Of a stretch of 6,937 nt of DNA, positions 1 to 5,686 are shown piece after piece (the first letter of the stretch is position 1; each line of letters opens with the position of its first letter). The notes under the pieces were generated by a model. The model saw only the letters and a list, made by a program, of their open reading frames with translations, had not been told where the DNA came from and did not search any database. The position numbers were made by a program, and so were the translations under genes. Source of the DNA: Nitrospirota bacterium (lineage in GTDB: Bacteria; Nitrospirota; Nitrospiria; Nitrospirales; UBA8639); the NCBI GenBank assembly GCA_003228495.1, contig QIDY01000411.1, positions 1-6,937 of the forward strand, written 5' to 3'.

Positions 1-360
1 ATTCATCAGCGAGGCCGTCACATCCCCGGTGCTCGTATTGCGGTACACAATGTCGGCCTTCCCATCGCCGTCCAGGTCACCCACGCCCGCAATGACCCAC
101 TCTAAAGGCACCGCCGGCGTAATCACGCCCGCCGTGAGTAGGCTCGCCCCATCCATCAGCCAGCCCCCCACATCCCCGGTATTCGTCTCACGCCAAACCA
201 AGTCGGGCTTGCCATCACCATCTAAATCGCCAATACCCTTAATGATCCAGGTAGCCGGTGCACCGCCGGGAGTGCCTGAAGAAGGACCGATGGTCAGCCC
301 ATTCATCAGCCACACCGCCACAGCCCCGTCATTGTTATTGCGCCATACAATGTCACCCCC
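1..360 (-). repeat. 150-bp tandem coding repeat (FG-GAP units)
   Basis: The C-terminal half of the secreted protein is built on an exact 150-base (50-residue) period. The WLM/SLM-N/D element is encoded at 1-10, 151-160 and 301-310 (attcatcagc, atccatcagc, attcatcagc). The GDLDGDGK motif falls at matching points, with its K codon at 58-60 and at 208-210. The first unit (about 301-360) begins directly at GDIVWRN and lacks the DxDGDG loop in front, so it is a half-unit joined to the N-terminal domain. Two further units follow, the last one cut by the window edge. Confidence 0.85.
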
Positions 361-1107
361 CCCAGCTTCAATCAGCCGGATCGCGCTGCCATATTTGCCT
401 TTAAATTGACTGGGCACATCACCATCAAAACTGATGGTCAGCACCACGACGCCATCGATGCCAGACTTAACTTGGCTAAATCGCGCGACGTATCCGTTAT
501 CGTTGTCTGATGGCAGACGGGTGGATGTATCAGTTGGCCCGATAAAGATCACACCGCCCGGCTCACTCGGATTATCCGATGCTACGGAACTCGTGTTCAC
601 AAAGGCATCCTGCCCAGAGATGGTCACTAAGGACGCCCGATCCCAACCGTAGTCATCACGATGAGCAAAAAAGGTCAAATCATAGAACCTAGTCGGATCC
701 ATATTCGTAAAGGTGAGCACCAGATTACTGCCGTCTAGATTTACATAAGAAATGCCCCCCTGACCGTTGACCTTCCCATCAAAGATATTAAAGGCATCTC
801 CCGTTGTCGGGTTGGCACCCTGGGCGACATTAATAGGCCCGTTAAATGACCCTCCAGTAACAGTCAAGGTCACAGCAGTCGGATTGCCGGTATCGAAATC
901 TACCAGCGGGCCACTGCTTAGCAACCCCGACCCACCGGTCGGGGAGGTGAACGTGGTAATGTTTGTGTTTAGCTGGCCAACGCCCCAAGCCAGGTCATTA
1001 TAAGACGTCACGGCTTGTGCGATCGCCATCGATCCCGAGCTCAGGAATGTCAGTGCCGCTAAACCACCCATCAGCCAAGCTATGGATTTCCGCTTTTCCT
1101 TTTTCAT
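1..1107 (-). CDS. Secreted FG-GAP (VCBS-like) repeat protein, C-terminus cut by the window edge
   Basis: The reading frame is open from an ATG at 1107 to the left edge (369 residues, no stop), so the protein is partial. Residues 1-32 form a Sec signal peptide: a basic start (MKKEKRK), a hydrophobic core (about 9-24) and a likely cut in or just after AIAQA. Residues about 33-247 form a beta-rich, Gly/Thr/Asn-rich domain that I cannot assign to a family; it resembles extracellular beta-sandwich modules. From about residue 250 FG-GAP-type repeats begin, with GDLDGDGK calcium-loop motifs at 293-300 and 343-350, each followed by a W/Y-R-x-T-x-T-GDV stretch and an LM-N/D element. Such repeats form beta-propeller blades in integrin-like and other surface proteins, so adhesion or carbohydrate binding is inferred. 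Another in-frame ATG lies at 1116, but AAGGA would be only about 1-2 bases from it; 1107 has a better spacing. The stretch is G+C-richer than the genes to its right. Expect more repeats beyond the edge. Confidence 0.85.
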   Translation of the reverse strand, partial: MKKEKRKSIAWLMGGLAALTFLSSGSMAIAQAVTSYNDLAWGVGQLNTNITTFTSPTGGSGLLSSGPLVDFDTGNPTAVTLTVTGGSFNGPINVAQGANPTTGDAFNIFDGKVNGQGGISYVNLDGSNLVLTFTNMDPTRFYDLTFFAHRDDYGWDRASLVTISGQDAFVNTSSVASDNPSEPGGVIFIGPTDTSTRLPSDNDNGYVARFSQVKSGIDGVVVLTISFDGDVPSQFKGKYGSAIRLIEAGGGDIVWRNNNDGAVAVWLMNGLTIGPSSGTPGGAPATWIIKGIGDLDGDGKPDLVWRETNTGDVGGWLMDGASLLTAGVITPAVPLEWVIAGVGDLDGDGKADIVYRNTSTGDVTASLMN

Positions 1108-1173
1108 AAATGTCATTTCCTTTCTTCTCTCGGATCCATGAATTTCTTTGATAAGGATCTGTTTCTACACCAT

Positions 1174-1202
1174 CTTATAGAGGTCCCTGACCATGTATCG
1201 GT
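1174..1202 (-). promoter_or_regulatory. Candidate promoter of the FG-GAP gene
   Basis: On the minus strand TATAAG (1179 to 1174) matches five of six bases of a sigma-70 -10 box and lies 66 bases before the ATG at 1107. The hexamer 17 bases upstream (ACCGAT, 1202 to 1197) is a poor -35. An 11-base dyad, GGTC-CCT-GACC on the plus strand (1182-1192), sits in the spacer and could be an operator. The site lies just past the T-tract of the terminator, which is where a promoter for a separate unit would be expected. This is pattern matching only. Confidence 0.3.
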
Positions 1203-1245
1203 AAAAAAAGGGAAAATATTAATACCGATTTTTTCATATTTTCCC
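1203..1245 (-). terminator. Rho-independent terminator of the STN-protein gene
   Basis: Read on the minus strand, GGGAAAATAT (1245 to 1236) and ATATTTTCCC (1219 to 1210) form a perfect 10-bp stem around a 16-base loop, followed at once by seven T residues (1209 to 1203). The stem is A/T-rich but ends in three G:C pairs next to the T-tract. It lies about 105 bases past the stop codon at 1351 and before the FG-GAP gene, so it should separate the two transcription units. Read on the plus strand, the hairpin lacks a T-tract. Confidence 0.75.
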
Positions 1246-1350
1246 CTAACCAACAACTTCGTTTCCTATTTTTTGTTATAGCAAAATTTTTCTCGTCCTA
1301 TTTCCACATTGGGCGGGAAAACGGCCTCTTCGAGAAATGGCATTTTCTTT

Positions 1351-2085
1351 TCAGTTATGCCCTTCCATAAAGTTCCATCGTGCATCTTCAGAAACGGGAA
1401 GAATGTCCATGGGTGGATATCCCGAAGCGGGAATCACTTGCATAAAATTGGATGACGGCTGAATATTCATTGGACCGCCTTTTGGTGGTTGAATGACCAT
1501 TTGAGGCAACTTTTCTGAAGGCACAGTAAACATTGGAGAGACCATCGCATCCCTTTCTGGATGTGAAGTCATTTCTGTTCCAGATAGAAGAACCCCTGCC
1601 TTAGGCGTTCTAAGGATGAGTTCGTTTCCCGTCCTCTTTCTAGGAAAAGTGGCCATTTTTGATTCGGATGTCTTTATTTCGTTTTTCTTAATTTCAATTG
1701 GCCTCATCTTGGCAACCACAAAAACTTGATGAACTCTTCCCTGTTGATCTGTTTGCAAGGCATAGTCCCACGGAGACAGAATTTTCGAAAGGGCTTTGAC
1801 CATCGTTTCGCCAACCAAATTCACAGAAACGTGTCTATCGAGTTCTTCCCTCGGCACAACATACTCAATGGCTAGTTTCTCTTGAAGCTGTTCTAACACC
1901 GCGCGTAAGGGAACTTGAGTGAGAACACCCGTGATTCGGTCTTGTTTAATCTGAAGCAGAAATTGGACCTCCGATGCAACTCCAATTCCCCCATTCCCTA
2001 AGACCAGAAAACTAAGTAACAAGATTCCCGCGACTATCCGTTTGGTCTTCTCTTTTCCTAGGTTTGCACTGGGATAATTGCTCAT
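1351..2085 (-). CDS. Exported STN-domain protein with a Met/Pro-rich repeated tail
   Basis: This is a 244-residue protein. The ATG at 2085 is chosen because AAGGAGAGGAGAAAG lies directly before it; an upstream in-frame start at 2127 would add 14 residues and span this ribosome-binding site. Residues about 11-38 form a signal peptide (KEKTKR, then a Leu/Val-rich core, cut near VAS-EV). Residues about 53-126 match the STN (secretin and TonB N-terminus short) pattern: a VPLRAVLEQLQEKLAIEYVV-type helix and strand, then VSVNL, a helix with ALSKIL, and a closing VFVV strand. STN domains sit in the periplasm at the front of secretins and TonB-dependent receptors, but no beta-barrel or secretin domain follows here. 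After a Lys-rich linker (about 129-152) the tail is Pro/Met-rich and probably disordered, with five M-x-x-x-P motifs between 185 and 230. It may be a periplasmic partner of a secretin or receptor; the partner is unknown and is not in this window. The gene stands alone between a long gap and a terminator. Confidence 0.85.
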   Translation of the reverse strand: MSNYPSANLGKEKTKRIVAGILLLSFLVLGNGGIGVASEVQFLLQIKQDRITGVLTQVPLRAVLEQLQEKLAIEYVVPREELDRHVSVNLVGETMVKALSKILSPWDYALQTDQQGRVHQVFVVAKMRPIEIKKNEIKTSESKMATFPRKRTGNELILRTPKAGVLLSGTEMTSHPERDAMVSPMFTVPSEKLPQMVIQPPKGGPMNIQPSSNFMQVIPASGYPPMDILPVSEDARWNFMEGHN

Positions 2086-2902
2086 CTTTCTCCTCTCCTT
2101 AATCAATCCTGCGTAGTAAACTTCCAAACACGTTACAAATCATTTTTTCTTCTGGGTTTTTCTTGTACCAGCATAGCCCTGGAATTTCATATCCTCTCGG
2201 CCACTCATTCATGGATCCCAAAACCTCAAGCTTATTTAGGCCCCCTTATTCAGCTTTCAAAACTGGATATCTCTTTAAGATTGTTACCTTCGCAAAATTT
2301 CGGCCAGGTTTAAAATGTCGAGGCAATTAGGTTTGTAACCTCTTGATTGTCAATGAAATTTCGATAGGGAAATTAAAGAGTTCCCCGAAATCCAACAGCC
2401 TCTTTTTCAAAAATGGTAAAAGTCTTTAACATTAAAGCCAGCAATGTGCTAGGAGCCCTGAAGAAATAGAAGGAAATTTAAACAGCTGATGTAGAACGCT
2501 AATAACAGAGCAAGTTTTTTCGACGAAGAAACGAATTTCGATGGCCTCCGTTTTGAGACAAATTACCGGTCCGTTGTTGACTCCCAGGTTTTAGTGCACT
2601 TCCCTGAATCTTTTCCTGCACTGCTTGGAGATTTGCAATTTTCCTGTTCATTGCTTGAGGTTAAATTTCTTTTCCTCGGTAAAAACGATCATGTGAATAT
2701 TCTAAAGAGGAATCAGTGCACTCACTCTTTCTACACGCAAACCTCTCTTTCTCTCACTTCCAACACGTATTCTCTTCGCCAGCGACCTTATTCGAAAAAG
2801 AGGGCAAGAATAAAAGACCGGACATCGAACATGACTCTTAATGGCTAAGAACCATTATTAAAATGTTCCATTAGTATAACAGCTACAGAAACCTCTTTCA
2901 CG
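2086..2902. other. Long gene-poor region between the ligase-like and STN genes
   Basis: These 817 bases hold no gene that I can support. The left part is the leader of the STN gene, with a candidate promoter near 2326-2353. A plus-strand frame of 84 codons (2594-2848, GTG start) has no clear ribosome-binding site and an unremarkable translation. A minus-strand frame of 92 codons (ATG at 2651, stop at 2373) starts with a hydrophilic stretch (MNRKIANLQAVQEKIQ) but also lacks a ribosome-binding site and resembles nothing I know. A small dyad, TAATGG-N7-CCATTA (2839-2857), lies just past the ligase gene's stop but has no T-tract on the minus strand. The palindrome AGTGCACT occurs at 2593-2600 and again at 2715-2722. 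The region could be a decayed gene, a regulatory leader or an untranslated RNA; none can be shown. Confidence 0.5.
2326..2353 (-). promoter_or_regulatory. Candidate sigma-70 promoter upstream of the STN-protein gene
   Basis: On the minus strand a perfect -35 hexamer TTGACA (2353 to 2348) is followed after 16 bases by CCTAAT (2331 to 2326), four of six matches to a -10 box. A dyad, AGGTT-TGT-AACCT on the plus strand (2329-2341), lies across the spacer and the edge of the -10, and TTGA-TTG-TCAA (2343-2353) overlaps the -35, so a repressor or activator site is conceivable. It would give a leader of about 235 bases before the ATG at 2085. This is inference from motif matching. Confidence 0.3.
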
Positions 2903-4141
2903 CTATCCTGCCTCGAGTCCCTCTTTCTTGTAATTCGGGGTTATTCTCTCGTTAGACTCTAGCCCGCAGGCCATTAATATCCAAAACAAATAGGCCAAAC
3001 TTCCGGCAAACATATAATCAAACAAGTTTCGACAAAAGAAACCCACTAACACAATCCCTAAGCAAAGTTTAAGGGTTTCTGAATCTGTCAAATTTTTTCG
3101 ATTTTTTATTAAAAAAAGTTCCTGCCCCAAGCGAATAAATATCCACAAAAATAGCATTAAGCCGGGAAGCCCGCTCCCGACACCAACCATCAAGGGGGTA
3201 TTATGAAGATGCATAGGTTTATCCCCCATTGGGGAATCGGCCAACACAGGCTGAAAAATTTTATTGCCATATCCAATTCCCACAATGGGATGGCTGATCA
3301 TTTGGTCGACTCCCAGCTTCCAGACTTGGATTCGTGTCTCTACAGTCCACCAAGTATGCACCGTGTCGGTCTGTATTCCGATCTGGGCAATTCCCACTAA
3401 GGCAACAGAGGCAAGGATTATGACAAAAATTAAACCAGAGATAAAAAGACGTCGCCCCGTGGCAAAGCCCCAAGTGAAGAGTTGTGCCACAGACGCCAAC
3501 CAACCCGCTCGCGTGTACGAGGCAGCATGCGCAAGTAGAGCAAGCACCAAAGTACTATACGAAAATATTTTCCCCCACAATAAACGAGAGACAATTCCAC
3601 AATAGAAAACAATGGGAATCGAAAGAACCATATAGGTTGTCAACCAGTTAAAATCCGATCCCGGAACAATCGCTCGAATGGTTCGGTCCTGCCAATTTCC
3701 TCCTCGCTCAATAAAATCGACCAGGGAAAAGCTCGATAACAAAAATGTACCGATAAGGACTCCTATGAACACATTCTGTAGATGGATTTTTTCTCCAACA
3801 ACCTCCATCCATTTGAAAGATAGACTGGTATTTCCCCTCTGCTGTATCTGAGAAACTTCACGTATGACATACACCGCCCAATAAAAGACTAAACACTGTG
3901 CAACAAGCTTTCGCCACTCTATAAAACTGTATTCGGGATTTAATGAAAATGGGACAGTGACAAGAATCCATGCCAATAAAAGAAATAATGGAAGATCAAT
4001 TGGCGTTCGAATCCTTAGAGCTTTTCCTTCAAGCCATCCGACTAGGAGCACTAATCCCAAAAGTAAAAAAAAAAGAATCTCTTCTACATGAAAAACCCCT
4101 GGGAAAAAGCTCAAGACCGTTAATAGAAATAGACCCCCCAC
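2903..4141 (-). CDS. O-antigen ligase/polymerase family (WaaL/Wzy-like) membrane protein
   Basis: This is an integral inner-membrane protein of 412 residues with about ten or more hydrophobic segments, the usual size for this family. Family marks in order (start at 4141): SYTRAGWLA at 208-216, with the arginine that is functionally important in WaaL; RIQVWKLG at 270-277, leading into a P-IVGIGYGN element at about 285-293; and HLHNTPL at 311-317 followed by GSGLPGL. The Arg and His face the periplasm in known ligases, which transfer undecaprenyl-diphosphate-linked glycan onto lipid A-core; related proteins polymerise O units or glycosylate proteins, and sequence alone does not separate these roles. 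The start is taken as GTG 4141 because GGAGG (4152 to 4148) lies six bases before it; GTG 4147 would touch that site. The frame is open further upstream but has no ATG, GTG or TTG there before 4253. It follows kdsD on the same strand after 189 bases, which fits LPS or capsule assembly. The gene is A/T-rich in places (3061-3120 has 14 G/C in 60). Confidence 0.85.
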   Translation of the reverse strand: MGGLFLLTVLSFFPGVFHVEEILFFLLLGLVLLVGWLEGKALRIRTPIDLPLFLLLAWILVTVPFSLNPEYSFIEWRKLVAQCLVFYWAVYVIREVSQIQQRGNTSLSFKWMEVVGEKIHLQNVFIGVLIGTFLLSSFSLVDFIERGGNWQDRTIRAIVPGSDFNWLTTYMVLSIPIVFYCGIVSRLLWGKIFSYSTLVLALLAHAASYTRAGWLASVAQLFTWGFATGRRLFISGLIFVIILASVALVGIAQIGIQTDTVHTWWTVETRIQVWKLGVDQMISHPIVGIGYGNKIFQPVLADSPMGDKPMHLHNTPLMVGVGSGLPGLMLFLWIFIRLGQELFLIKNRKNLTDSETLKLCLGIVLVGFFCRNLFDYMFAGSLAYLFWILMACGLESNERITPNYKKEGLEAG

Positions 4142-4330
4142 TTGCACCCTCCAGACCCCTTGAGAAAAAGAAGGGAAAAAAGAAGAATTCCTCAGAAGGA
4201 TCCGAGATTGCGTAAACAGATGATGGCCCTCATTACATTTTTCAGATGTTCTAAGAAAAATACCGTTTCTTCTATAACCCGTTCCTCAGTTGACGTGTTT
4301 CAATTTTTCCAGGATTTCTTGGTGAAAGTA

Positions 4331-5296
4331 TTAAATTCCTCGGGATAGGAAGTCATGTAAATGCACCATCCCCACAACTTTTTCTTGGCGATCTAAAACG
4401 GGAACCACAGAAATGGGCTTTTCTCGTTTTTCCATAAACTCCAGGGCATTGATGGCCTTTTCATCCTTGTAGACCCAATTGGGCTTCGAATTCATCACCT
4501 CAGCAATGGTCAGCCCAAGGGGATCATGCCCTTCTTCCAACGTCCGCCGAATATCAAAGTCGGTAATGAGGCCCAAGAGCCTATGCTGATCATCAATAAC
4601 GGAAACCGCTCCAGCTCGCTTGCTCGTCATTTCGCATAACATGGTGCGAATGGACTGTGATAAATCAATGACCGGATTGGCATCATCTTTACGCATGCAA
4701 TCGCCAACCGTCAAAAGCAGCCGCTTCCCTAATTGGCCACCGGGGTGAAACAAGGCAAAGTCTGCTAATTGAAAATTTCGAAGCTTCATCAAAGCCATGG
4801 CAATGGCATCCCCTAATACCAAAGCAGCCGTGGTGCTACAAGTGGGAGCCATGTTCAGCGGACAGGCTTCTTCTTCAATCGGGGTGATAAGGACCAGATC
4901 ACTCCCCTGCGCAAGCGTTGACTCAGGTTTTGCAGTGATGGACACAATCCGTGCCCCTATCTTTCGAATAAAAGGCAACAACGCCAGCAGCTCTTCGCTT
5001 TCTCCTGACTTTCCGACGGCAAGCACAATATCGTCTTTGGCAACAATGCCAATATCGCCATGCATACCTTCAGAGCCATGGAGAAACACAGCAGGCGTCC
5101 CGGTGGACACCATCGTAGCCGCAATTTTATTCGCAATGAGACCCGATTTCCCCACTCCCAGGAGGATGACTTTCCCCTCACAAGCCTGTAACATTCTGAC
5201 GGCATCTTCAAACCGAGAGCTCAAACTCTCTTCCAAATGGGTCAGAGCCCTGGCCTCTAACCGAATGACTCGACGAAGTTCTTCGAGAATATCCAC
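4331..5296 (-). CDS. kdsD: Arabinose-5-phosphate isomerase (KdsD/KpsF/GutQ family)
   Basis: This cytoplasmic enzyme interconverts ribulose 5-phosphate and arabinose 5-phosphate, the first committed step to Kdo for the LPS inner core or capsule. The 321 residues are close to the 328 of E. coli KdsD and align along the whole length. An N-terminal SIS domain (about 30-175) carries GVGKSG (47-52), STGTPA, FLHGSEGMHGD (71-81), VGKSGESEE (94-102), EEEACPLNMAPT (141-152) and FHPGGQLG (183-190). K50, H79, E102, E143 and H184 line up with E. coli K59, H88, E111, E152 and H193 (from memory of that protein), so the active site looks intact. Two CBS domains follow (about 200-258 and 265-321). The start is GTG at 5296, with GAGAGGG eight bases upstream. 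The gene is first in the minus-strand series and diverges from the plus-strand genes. A capsule (KpsF) or GutQ-like role cannot be excluded, since these paralogues share the reaction. Confidence 0.95.
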   Translation of the reverse strand: MDILEELRRVIRLEARALTHLEESLSSRFEDAVRMLQACEGKVILLGVGKSGLIANKIAATMVSTGTPAVFLHGSEGMHGDIGIVAKDDIVLAVGKSGESEELLALLPFIRKIGARIVSITAKPESTLAQGSDLVLITPIEEEACPLNMAPTCSTTAALVLGDAIAMALMKLRNFQLADFALFHPGGQLGKRLLLTVGDCMRKDDANPVIDLSQSIRTMLCEMTSKRAGAVSVIDDQHRLLGLITDFDIRRTLEEGHDPLGLTIAEVMNSKPNWVYKDEKAINALEFMEKREKPISVVPVLDRQEKVVGMVHLHDFLSRGI

Positions 5297-5682
5297 GTGT
5301 CTACCCTCTCACTTGCATACTGAAAATCAGATCCACCATAAAGCATGCCATTGAGTGCAAGTCATACTGTTGGTTGGGGGAAATCCGGTAAAACATTAAT
5401 TCAGAACGCCAAAATCAAAGGTTCCACCTAGGGGAAATAATAGAGCATGCACACAGGATGGGGGAACTGTTTTACCAGCTTTAGGAATGGAACATCTCCG
5501 CTAAAGAGTGCCCTTGGGAAAGATGTTAATGATTACACCAATTCGATACTTTGGTCAAGTTTAGCAAGGGGAAAGGGACCGTGGTCCCCGGTGAATCAAC
5601 TGCTCGCCAAACCCTTTACGATCTCTGTCTAGTGTGAGACAAAAAAAGGAACAATGTACTGGCAACGGCCTCTCCACCATCT
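5297..5682. other. Divergent intergenic region between kdsD and the methyltransferase-like gene
   Basis: This 386-base spacer must hold promoters for both directions, but I see no convincing sigma-70 or sigma-54 site. Visible structure: ACTTGCA (5311-5317) and TGCAAGT (5356-5362), a 7-bp inverted repeat in the kdsD leader just upstream of its ribosome-binding site; AGGT-TCC-ACCT (5419-5429); GCATGC at 5343-5348 and 5444-5449; and GGGACC-GT-GGTCCC (5575-5588). A plus-strand frame of 61 codons (5447-5632) has no ribosome-binding site and looks like chance. Confidence 0.5.
5575..5588. promoter_or_regulatory. Perfect dyad upstream of the plus-strand genes
   Basis: GGGACC-GT-GGTCCC is a 6+6 base inverted repeat with a 2-base centre, about 95 bases before the ATG at 5683. 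It has no T-tract, so it is not a terminator. It could be an operator for a dimeric regulator or a small RNA hairpin. Its function is inferred from symmetry alone. Confidence 0.25.
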
Positions 5683-5686
5683 ATGA
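5654..5686 (+). CDS. Possible 10-residue leader peptide coupled to the next gene
   Basis: An ATG at 5654 opens a 10-codon frame (MYWQRPLHHL) that ends in TGA at 5684-5686. Its stop overlaps the ATG of the downstream gene at 5683 as ATGA, the classic form for translational coupling. AAAAAAGGAACA lies directly before the ATG; the AGGA is only three bases away, which is short. The downstream ATG has no ribosome-binding site of its own within 15 bases, so this small frame may bring ribosomes to it. The peptide is too short to assign a function, and chance is a real alternative. Confidence 0.3.
   Translation: MYWQRPLHHL

Noticed and set aside
29..1003. Plus-strand frames at 29-409, 434-652 and 767-1003
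   Set aside because: They are antisense to the FG-GAP gene, whose minus-strand frame is continuous with a signal peptide and recognisable repeats; their translations are Pro/Ser-rich shadows.
1132..2218. A 12-bp inverted repeat (GGATCCATGAAT at 1132-1143, its complement at 2207-2218) flanking the STN gene, as possible mobile-element ends
   Set aside because: About one 12-bp inverted match is expected by chance in a window of this size, the match does not extend, and there is no transposase or target duplication.
2593..2722. The palindrome AGTGCACT occurring twice (2593-2600 and 2715-2722)
   Set aside because: Eight-base palindromes recur by chance; neither copy lies at a recognisable promoter.
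2594..2848. An 84-codon plus-strand ORF in the long gap
   Set aside because: GTG start without a convincing ribosome-binding site, translation without recognisable features, and opposite in direction to its neighbours.
2839..2857. TAATGG-N7-CCATTA hairpin after the ligase-like gene as a terminator
   Set aside because: Only six A/T-rich pairs and no T-tract on the minus strand.
4142..4330. A promoter or terminator between kdsD and the ligase-like gene
   Set aside because: TTGAAA and TATAGA are present on the minus strand but the spacing is over 20 bases, and the AAGAAA/TTTCTT pairing at 4253-4271 is too weak for a terminator.
4797..5354. A 185-codon plus-strand ORF antisense to kdsD
   Set aside because: kdsD is confidently identified along its full length on the other strand, so this is a shadow frame.
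5447..5632. A 61-codon plus-strand ORF in the divergent spacer
   Set aside because: No ribosome-binding site, no recognisable features, and a stop well before the next gene.
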